Positions 35,144 through 41,264 of a stretch of DNA of 41,264 nucleotides are shown here, piece by piece. The position numbers were made by a program, and so were the translations under genes. Position 1 is the stretch's first letter. Every line of letters begins with the position of its first letter. The DNA comes from Bacteroidales bacterium. GTDB lineage: Bacteria > Bacteroidota > Bacteroidia > Bacteroidales > UBA10428. Below the pieces are notes generated by a model. The model was not told where the DNA came from and made no database searches. It saw only the letters and a program-made list of their open reading frames with translations. The DNA lies in the NCBI GenBank assembly GCA_016938235.1, contig JAFGVA010000113.1, positions 1 through 41,264 on the forward strand, given 5' to 3'.

Positions 35144-38100
35144 TCAGCTTATGTCCTTTTTATGCATCTCAATATAATTAGAGGGTCGGCACCCAACCTG
35201 TTTCGTAAAGCTTCGTGAAAAATTACCGGTGTCGGTATATCCAACTTTATAAGCTACCTCTGAAATATTAAATTCACCTGAGAGCAATAGCTCGGCGGCT
35301 TTATTAATACGCACTGTTGTAATGAAGTTATGGACTGTCATATCGGTCAGTGCTTTAATTTTTTTATACAACAGAGCTCTGCTCATCTTCAACTTCTCAG
35401 CTAATGTTTCACTATTAAAATTAGTATCCTCAATATTTTCTTGTATCGCTTCTATTGCCTTATTAACAAAGGCTTCATCAGTCACATTATTGGTAATGGC
35501 TTTAACATCTAAAACAGTTCCTTTGCCAAATAATTCTTTCAGCTTTGCCCTGGTCTCTATTAGGTTTTGTATCTGGCTATTAAGAATAGCCGTGCTGAAT
35601 GGCTTTATAACGTATGCATCAGCCCCGGTTTCATAACCTTCAATAACGTTTTGCTCAGATTGCCGTGCTGTTAGCAGTATGACAGGTATATGGCTTGTCT
35701 TAACATCCGATTTAAGTTTTTTGCACAGTTCTATACCATCCATACCCGGCATCATAATGTCGCTAATGATTAAATCGGGTAAATATTCACACGCCTTGTC
35801 GTAACCATCTAACCCATCGGGCGCTTCATAAACTGTGTAACCCGAAGATAGTTCTGCTGCAAGATAGCTTCGGATATCCTCATTATCCTCAACAATCAGA
35901 AGACTGGTGGCATTTTGGTTTTCTTCTTTATTGTCCGATAGCTCTTCTGAAATGCTTGGCTGAAGCTTCTCCAACAGGTTTATTTTTGGTGTTTCACTTT
36001 CTTTTTTCTGAACATCAGATTTCATTTGAACACAAGGCATTTTAACAGTAAAACAGGCTCCGTTGCCAACTTCGCTCTCAACAGAAATAACTCCATTATG
36101 CAGTTCAATCAGTTCTTTTGTAAAGGCAAGTCCGATCCCATAACTTTTAAAATTTTCACCGCTATTGTCCTTCTCCTTATAAAACATCTCGAAAATATGT
36201 ACCAAAGAATCGGGTTTAATGCCCTTACCTGTATCCGCTATTTTTATCTCAATGCACGAGTACTCCTTTTGACTATTGAATGGTTCATCAACAAAGTTGA
36301 GCTGAATCGATATTTTTCCATTATTAGGTGTATACTTAAAAGCATTGGAAATCACATTGTAAAAAATAGTCTCAACTTTCTCGTAATCATAACTAAAGTT
36401 CAAAGAGTCGGCTGATGAATGAAACTCATAACTGATTTTGTTTTGCAAGGCTTGTGATTCAAACGACCCGTATATTTTTCTTAAATGAGAAACAATGTCG
36501 TTCACCGTTTTTACAACCTCCAATTGACCTGTCTCTATCTTTCTAAAATCTAATAATTGGTTAGTGAGGTTATACAGCCGTTTGGCATTTCTCTGCATCA
36601 CCATAAAATAGTTTTTAGTGGTGGCTCCAATTGAGTTGTCATGTAATACTTTTTCCAGCGGATCTATGATCAGGGAGAGGGGAGTGCGCAACTCATGAGC
36701 CATGTTTGTGAAAAATTTTGACTTAAGATTGTCAAACTCCTGTAATTTGTCTGCTTTCAATTTCTCAAACTCAATCTGATGCTTATATTTCTCACGTGCT
36801 GTTATAATACGGATGACCAGTGATACCATCAGCAACACCATAACAATATATCCTGCGTACGCCCAGCCCGATAACCACCATGGGGGTAAAACTTCTACTG
36901 ATAAAGTTGCCGGTATTTTACTCCAGACTCCATCCGAATTTGCTGCAAACACTCTAAACGTATAATCTCCAGGTTCCAGGTTCGAATAAGAAGCTGTGCG
37001 TTTTGCTGCATTAGTATAAACCCACTCATCATCAAACCCCTCTAATTGATATTTGTACTGGCTGCCGTGAGGATTTGAAAAGTTCAACCCGGCAAATTCA
37101 AATTCAACAGTTCTGTCGAGATGATTAAGTGTGATTTTATCTGTAAGATAAATAGCTTTATTCAGAACAACCCGACCATTGACCACTTCGTTGATCCCGA
37201 CCTTTTTATTTAATACTTTCAACCCGGTGATATAAGTTCTTGGAATCGTGGTGTTGTCTTTTATTCCATCCGGATGAAACACATTTAAACCATTGGTGCC
37301 GCCAAAGTACAACTCACCGGTAGTGGTATCTCTAAAACAGGCGCTTTCAATAAAGTCTTTATCCTGCAAACCATCTTCATAAGTATAGGATGTAAATTTA
37401 TGTTTTTCAATATTAATACGCAATAATCCCCTTAAATGACTCACCCAGGCATATCCCTCACGATCGCATACGACTGTTAAAATGATCTTTTCCGGCAGTC
37501 CGTTTTCTTTTTTCAAATGCGTGAACCGGTTTGATTGAGGATTGAAGATGTTAACTCCGTCAGATGTTGCTAACCATATCCGGCCGTTCTCATCCATATC
37601 CATTGAGTAAATATTATCACTGCTGATTGAAGTGCTGTCATTTATATCGTGCCTGTAATGCACGGGGGTAAATTCACCATCAGAATTTCCTTTGTTATTT
37701 CGCTTAAGACAAGTCAATCCTCCCTCTTCAGTTCCCACCCAAAGATTTGAATGCCCATCGTCCATTATTGCACGCACCTTTACACTTGATAATATTTTTT
37801 GCGAATCATAAAATACAAATCGGTCCTCCTTGCGATTATATTTAGCAATTCCTCTGAATGTTCCAATCCATAATTCACCATTATGATCTTCTGTGATTTC
37901 AAAAACCCAGTTATGTGGTATCGGACTTTCTGAATAAACCGTGTAATCTTTATAGGTATTGTTTTGAGTGTTAAATCGTCGCAATCCGGCTTTGGTACCA
38001 ATCCAAATGTATCCCTCCCGGTCACAATAGAGATGCCTGGTTTGATTAAAAGTATTTTCACCAAGTGGTTCCTGTGCTGTAAAAGAATGATGTTGAAAGG

Positions 38101-38869
38101 TTTTCTCATCACTGTTAAATAGGGCAATACCATCACTGCGTGTTCCAACCCAGATGTTACCATTCAAATCTTTGCATATTGCCCTTATGTCATTGGGGAA
38201 AGAATTACTTCGATACAGGTAAAAATCTTTTTGCCGGGTGTCGGCAAAGTTGATACCGCTTCCCGAGGTTGCAACCCATAGGATCTGATTTTCATCCAAA
38301 TATATCTCACCAACAAACTCACTATTTATTGACCATCTATCTAAAGGATCAGACTTATATATAATAGTCTCCTGACTATTTCTGTTCTTTTGAACCAGTT
38401 TATAAATCGGATATTCAACTTCCCATGTATAGTTTTGTGTTTGAGCAATGCTTCTTACAAAGGGCCGATACCTGTTTAATGAATCAATAATTTTTGTATC
38501 CATTTCCGTATAATGGGTTCTGGAAAAGTTATCCTGCTCATAATCGTACTTACATACAAATACACCATTTGCAAAACCGATGAGAATATCGCCTAAAGAA
38601 TCCTTGTATACACTAACAATCCTGTCACTTACTATAGAGGTTGAGTCTGCTTCATTGGCATGATAAACGGTAAATTCATACCCATCGTACCGACACAACC
38701 CATTCCATGTTCCAAACCACATGAACCCATATTTATCTTGTGTAATGCCTATAACTCCATTCTGAGGCAAACCATCATTCACGGTTAATTGTCTAAACCT
38801 TAATTTTTTTTCCTCGGCATTGGCAATCAACACAAAGAATAACAAATAAACATAGATTAACGACTTCAT
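35144..38869 (-). CDS. Hybrid two-component system sensor-regulator (HTCS)
   Basis: A 1241-aa single-chain sensor and transcription factor of the type that controls polysaccharide loci in Bacteroidota. The signal peptide ends near residue 18. Two seven-bladed propellers of Reg_prop repeats (for example GFMWFGTWNGLCRYDG, NIWVGTRSDG, ELWIGTFRGIAKY) fill the periplasm to about 560, then a Y_Y_Y domain (about 575-655; LEGFDDEWVYTNA). One membrane helix lies at about 668-692. The cytoplasm holds HisKA (MAHELRTPLSL, His near 724), HATPase (DTGKGIK; GIGLAFTKELI), a receiver (phospho-Asp in LIISDIMMPGMDG, near 1036) and an AraC-type HTH (about 1130-1238, ending SNYIEMHKK). All modules look intact. 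It lies between the two T9SS genes that share an upstream motif, its likely targets. Confidence 0.96.
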   Translation of the reverse strand: MKSLIYVYLLFFVLIANAEEKKLRFRQLTVNDGLPQNGVIGITQDKYGFMWFGTWNGLCRYDGYEFTVYHANEADSTSIVSDRIVSVYKDSLGDILIGFANGVFVCKYDYEQDNFSRTHYTEMDTKIIDSLNRYRPFVRSIAQTQNYTWEVEYPIYKLVQKNRNSQETIIYKSDPLDRWSINSEFVGEIYLDENQILWVATSGSGINFADTRQKDFYLYRSNSFPNDIRAICKDLNGNIWVGTRSDGIALFNSDEKTFQHHSFTAQEPLGENTFNQTRHLYCDREGYIWIGTKAGLRRFNTQNNTYKDYTVYSESPIPHNWVFEITEDHNGELWIGTFRGIAKYNRKEDRFVFYDSQKILSSVKVRAIMDDGHSNLWVGTEEGGLTCLKRNNKGNSDGEFTPVHYRHDINDSTSISSDNIYSMDMDENGRIWLATSDGVNIFNPQSNRFTHLKKENGLPEKIILTVVCDREGYAWVSHLRGLLRINIEKHKFTSYTYEDGLQDKDFIESACFRDTTTGELYFGGTNGLNVFHPDGIKDNTTIPRTYITGLKVLNKKVGINEVVNGRVVLNKAIYLTDKITLNHLDRTVEFEFAGLNFSNPHGSQYKYQLEGFDDEWVYTNAAKRTASYSNLEPGDYTFRVFAANSDGVWSKIPATLSVEVLPPWWLSGWAYAGYIVMVLLMVSLVIRIITAREKYKHQIEFEKLKADKLQEFDNLKSKFFTNMAHELRTPLSLIIDPLEKVLHDNSIGATTKNYFMVMQRNAKRLYNLTNQLLDFRKIETGQLEVVKTVNDIVSHLRKIYGSFESQALQNKISYEFHSSADSLNFSYDYEKVETIFYNVISNAFKYTPNNGKISIQLNFVDEPFNSQKEYSCIEIKIADTGKGIKPDSLVHIFEMFYKEKDNSGENFKSYGIGLAFTKELIELHNGVISVESEVGNGACFTVKMPCVQMKSDVQKKESETPKINLLEKLQPSISEELSDNKEENQNATSLLIVEDNEDIRSYLAAELSSGYTVYEAPDGLDGYDKACEYLPDLIISDIMMPGMDGIELCKKLKSDVKTSHIPVILLTARQSEQNVIEGYETGADAYVIKPFSTAILNSQIQNLIETRAKLKELFGKGTVLDVKAITNNVTDEAFVNKAIEAIQENIEDTNFNSETLAEKLKMSRALLYKKIKALTDMTVHNFITTVRINKAAELLLSGEFNISEVAYKVGYTDTGNFSRSFTKQVGCRPSNYIEMHKKDIS

Positions 38870-38972
38870 TTCTTCCCAACATTTTCAATAAATACAATTA
38901 AATATACGAACTGAAAATCGTAAATAAAAACAGCCTTTTTTATAAAAAAATGAGCTTGCTACAAAAAAATGA

Positions 38973-39010
38973 AATTGCTCAGGAATATCGTATACGATTC
39001 CTGAACAATT
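38973..39010 (-). terminator. Terminator of the beta-helix gene
   Basis: aattgctcaggaat (38973-38986) pairs with attcctgaacaatt (38997-39010) with one mismatch. In the minus direction it is followed by tcattttttt. It lies 34 bp past the stop codon of the beta-helix gene and before the HTCS gene, so the HTCS has its own promoter in the remaining 100 bp. Confidence 0.75.
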
Positions 39011-39043
39011 CCATAATATTAAATATTGTTATTACGCAAATAA

Positions 39044-40741
39044 TTATTTAAAAATGACATTTCTAGTTTCAACACCCTGTGTTGTTTCAACCCTTAAAGT
39101 ATAAATACCTTTAGCAGTCTCATTAAATTGAATCGTCTGCTCCGTATTTCCTGCTTCAACCACACCTAAACTACGATTAAACAGCAATTGTCCCTGTACA
39201 GAATAAAGCTTTACCTGCACTTCAGATGCTTCAGGAATCTCCATTGAGAGTTGTATCTTATTATCAGTAACAGGATTCGGATAAACATCCAGTTTGAAAT
39301 CACTAGCAACCTCTTTCATTGCTTCTTTTGATTGTATGCTTGCACTTTTCAACCGGGTAAGTGAAAATACCTGGTTTAAATTTCCTGTACAATCGTACTG
39401 AATAATGTTCGCTCCATCTAGCGAAGAGGCAAATTCAACATCCAGGCATTTACCGCTGTGTCGTACAATGATGTTCCAACCTCCGGTTGATGCCCTTTGA
39501 AACTTAAATTGTTGATTATACCCGCCATGATAAGCCCATGTTATAATATGTGCGCTGTTAGCTGTTGATACGCCGGTAACATCTAAAGCCTGATCGGTTG
39601 CTATAACAGGAGTAATTCGGTGCCACTCTCCATCCACCGGAGTGATAATATATCGTTGGGCATCGTCTCCTGTATTACTCCATTGGATAATGCTGGTACC
39701 ATTAGTCGTTCCAAATCCACTGGTGGCAATGGCTTTACCGCTATGTTGGGCGATAATATTGTAGGTGCCATTAAATAGTTCCATACAGGTACTATCAATA
39801 TTTGCATAAGTTCCTTCTCCCCAAGCGGTAATACCAGTATTGCAACATCCTGATTCTACACTGCAATATGCAACATTTTCAAGCCAAACACCACGGCCTT
39901 CGCCCCAATAGTCAACACAATCGACTACGTAACAGTAGTTCAAATGGCAATTATTACTGCCTGATGTTACAAAAAAACCACGACCACATTCTCTCGCGTA
40001 TAACTGATCAATTGCAAGGTTACTGCAACTATTTGCCAAACGCAAACCGGCATATCCGCCACCAACACAGCACCTGTATGCATCAACGGTGCCTACCGTT
40101 CCATTAATGGTTTTATTTAACAGCACTCCACACTCACCACAATTAAGGGCAACAATATTCTGTATATTACAGCCATCAACACCATACGTTTCAAGCCCGT
40201 GTGAACCTAAATTCTCGAACCTGCAATTAGTTACGGTAACATTATAGACCCAGAAATCTTCATATGGCCTACTTTCATGACTGTCTATCCTCATCCCGAT
40301 AAATCCGCTCAATAAAGTTATATTATCAAATACAAGGTTGCTGCATCTGGTCATGCGAATACCCATATTTGTCAGATTTGAAAGTGTCACATCATGTATT
40401 TGAACTTCATTGACTCCTTTTCCATAGAACCCGTATCCACCATGATCAATGGTAAATGTATTGTTATGACAATAGAGCTTGATTCCATATGGTAAACCAA
40501 TGGTCTCTGTTAAAGTACCCGAACATAAAATGTGCAGTTCCCGATAATCAATGGGAGGTACACTCCAAACAGCGTTTTGCACTGCTTCTGTAAAGCTGGT
40601 TGTACTTCCCTGATCAACATCATTGATCCGCCAGATATATGTATCACCCGACTGACGAACTTCATTGGTATAGGCCAGGAGATCATTGGCAAAAATTGCT
40701 CCAATCAGCAAAAACAAAACACTAAGTACTAATTTTTTCAT
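39044..40741 (-). CDS. Secreted right-handed beta-helix protein with ricin-type lectin domain and T9SS tail
   Basis: A 565-aa secreted protein. A signal peptide (about 1-23) is followed by a parallel beta-helix (about 60-320) with repeated short strands such as VTLSNLTNMGIRMTRCSNLVF and YAGLRLANSCSNLAIDQLYA, the fold of pectate lyases and related enzymes. Next is a ricin/CBM13-like beta-trefoil (about 325-465) with three repeats (GKAIATSGF, QALDVTGV, GKCLDVEFA), each leading to a Q-x-aromatic turn. The C-terminus FKLDVYPNPVTDN to the end is a type A T9SS signal. The beta-helix has about 18 cysteines, many in stacked positions, which is unusual. It is the only candidate polysaccharide-degrading enzyme in the locus, perhaps a lyase. 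I cannot assign a catalytic residue or a substrate. Confidence 0.85.
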   Translation of the reverse strand: MKKLVLSVLFLLIGAIFANDLLAYTNEVRQSGDTYIWRINDVDQGSTTSFTEAVQNAVWSVPPIDYRELHILCSGTLTETIGLPYGIKLYCHNNTFTIDHGGYGFYGKGVNEVQIHDVTLSNLTNMGIRMTRCSNLVFDNITLLSGFIGMRIDSHESRPYEDFWVYNVTVTNCRFENLGSHGLETYGVDGCNIQNIVALNCGECGVLLNKTINGTVGTVDAYRCCVGGGYAGLRLANSCSNLAIDQLYARECGRGFFVTSGSNNCHLNYCYVVDCVDYWGEGRGVWLENVAYCSVESGCCNTGITAWGEGTYANIDSTCMELFNGTYNIIAQHSGKAIATSGFGTTNGTSIIQWSNTGDDAQRYIITPVDGEWHRITPVIATDQALDVTGVSTANSAHIITWAYHGGYNQQFKFQRASTGGWNIIVRHSGKCLDVEFASSLDGANIIQYDCTGNLNQVFSLTRLKSASIQSKEAMKEVASDFKLDVYPNPVTDNKIQLSMEIPEASEVQVKLYSVQGQLLFNRSLGVVEAGNTEQTIQFNETAKGIYTLRVETTQGVETRNVIFK

Positions 40742-40823
40742 AATTGATAGATTTTGATTAACAATAATTAAAATGTAGATTTCTAATTCGGCCTAAAGTT
40801 TTATTATCTACACTATTTTATTG

Positions 40824-40850
40824 TTGTCATGTCGTCTAAAAAAGAGTCAA
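40824..40850 (-). promoter_or_regulatory. Shared 27-bp regulatory motif upstream of the beta-helix gene
   Basis: On the minus strand: TTGAC, 7 bases, TAGACGACATGACAA, ending 83 bp before the start codon. It pairs with the LamG copy at 34461-34487. An AAACTTTA stretch lies 22 bases after the motif, the same distance as the -7-like box of the LamG gene. The inverse of its TCGTCTAAA part recurs at 40892-40900. Confidence 0.65.
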
Positions 40851-40899
40851 TTCGTATTTTCTCTCAATTAAATGACTTATTGCACAAAGCATTTAGACG

Positions 40900-40941
40900 A
40901 AAAAATCAGGTGTCAACTTTATTGTTGACACCTGATTTTTT
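40900..40941. terminator. Strong bidirectional terminator
   Basis: aaaaaatcaggtgtcaac (40900-40917) and gttgacacctgatttttt (40924-40941) form a perfect 18-bp stem with the loop tttatt; the A/T ends give a U run on both strands. It follows the discoidin gene (stop at 41039) and precedes the promoter region of the beta-helix gene. Confidence 0.9.
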
Positions 40942-41038
40942 AATATGTCTTTTTCTGGATAAACTCAATTTTGCAGATTTATCCTTATGCATGTTCCTAA
41001 ACACGTTAACTCTTTATTGGTGTTTTAATTTTTCAATT

Positions 41039-41264
41039 TTACCTTGTGTTCTTCAGCAACTGATTACCAACATAGACATGATAATCTTTTATTCTACCGG
41101 GATTATTCCCGGCTCTAGGCACATAACTAAAACCATTTATGATTTCCTCTTGACCTAAGTCGATGGCTAAATAATGCGGATAATCAGGTTGTGTTTTGCT
41201 CCATGAGGTATGCCAATAATTAAATATTTGTCCGTCGAAAGCATTATCGGCATTACCATCTTCC
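41039..41264 (-). CDS. C-terminal part of a discoidin (F5/8 type C) domain protein, cut by the window
   Basis: Only 75 codons are inside the window; the 5' part lies beyond it. The sequence NAFDGQIFNYWHTSW, then YLAIDLGQ, and GFSYVPRAGNNPGRIKDYHVYV is the first half of an F5/8 type C domain, a sugar- or surface-binding beta-sandwich often attached to secreted glycan-active proteins. The frame stops right after VGNQLLKNTR, where the second half of the roughly 130-aa domain (W, then a final arginine-rich strand) should follow. The protein is therefore either truncated or frameshifted near its end. A terminator 98 bp downstream shows this is the natural end of the transcript. It belongs to the same glycan-related cluster. 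Confidence 0.75.
   Translation of the reverse strand, partial: EDGNADNAFDGQIFNYWHTSWSKTQPDYPHYLAIDLGQEEIINGFSYVPRAGNNPGRIKDYHVYVGNQLLKNTR

Noticed and set aside
40829-41158. Plus-strand protein gene of about 109 codons
   Set aside because: It runs straight through the perfect terminator hairpin and opposite the discoidin frame; composition is that of antisense/AT-rich DNA.
1-41264. CRISPR array, insertion sequence, rRNA or riboswitch
   Set aside because: No spaced identical repeats, transposase, rRNA signature or known riboswitch core was seen on either strand.

Overview
The window comes from an AT-rich Bacteroidota genome, most likely a Bacteroidales/Marinilabiliales-type organism. The evidence is paired SusC/SusD genes, a hybrid two-component system (HTCS) of the propeller type, two proteins with type IX secretion (T9SS) sorting tails, a Bacteroidota-type tyrosine integrase, and TAnnTTTG-like promoter elements. 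Every protein gene I can support lies on the minus strand; the only plus-strand gene is a tRNA.

Layout. (1) 1-4.6 kb is core genome: a membrane-anchored M23 peptidase and leucyl-tRNA synthetase. (2) A tRNA-Arg(CCG) at 4609-4680 is an integration hot spot. A 5,204-bp element (4667-9889) is inserted at its 3' end and bounded by a perfect 19-bp direct repeat. It carries a tyrosine integrase, an unknown 300-aa protein, two small helix-turn-helix proteins, a replication-initiator-like protein, an unknown 191-aa protein, and several strong hairpins and short repeats. (3) Right behind it is a decayed serine recombinase (9859-11459). Its last codons are made of the duplicated tRNA end, so two unrelated recombinases appear to have used the same tRNA in succession. 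(4) At 12.1-13.8 kb there is an AbiE-type toxin-antitoxin pair. A palindromic operator overlaps its predicted -7 promoter element.

(5) 14.0-31.0 kb is one long, tightly spaced operon read right to left: FAS1 lipoprotein, FAS1 lipoprotein, SusC, SusD, FAS1 lipoprotein, SusC, SusD, AraC regulator. It looks like a glycan-uptake (PUL-like) locus, but I recognise no glycoside hydrolase in it; multi-domain fasciclin lipoproteins take that place. (6) 31.3-40.7 kb holds a 1034-aa LamG/Ig-like T9SS protein, a 1241-aa HTCS sensor-regulator, and a cysteine-rich beta-helix/ricin-lectin T9SS protein. The two T9SS genes share a 27-bp motif (20 of 27 positions identical) about 80 bp before their start codons, so they are probably one regulon. 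(7) The right edge cuts a gene ending in a discoidin (F5/8 type C) domain.

How the parts may work together (inference): the HTCS senses a polysaccharide breakdown product in the periplasm and activates the secreted beta-helix and LamG proteins, which bind or cleave the polymer outside. The two SusC/SusD transporters, with surface FAS1 lipoproteins, then capture and import the product. The substrate cannot be named from sequence alone. Positions of domains inside proteins are estimates made by eye.
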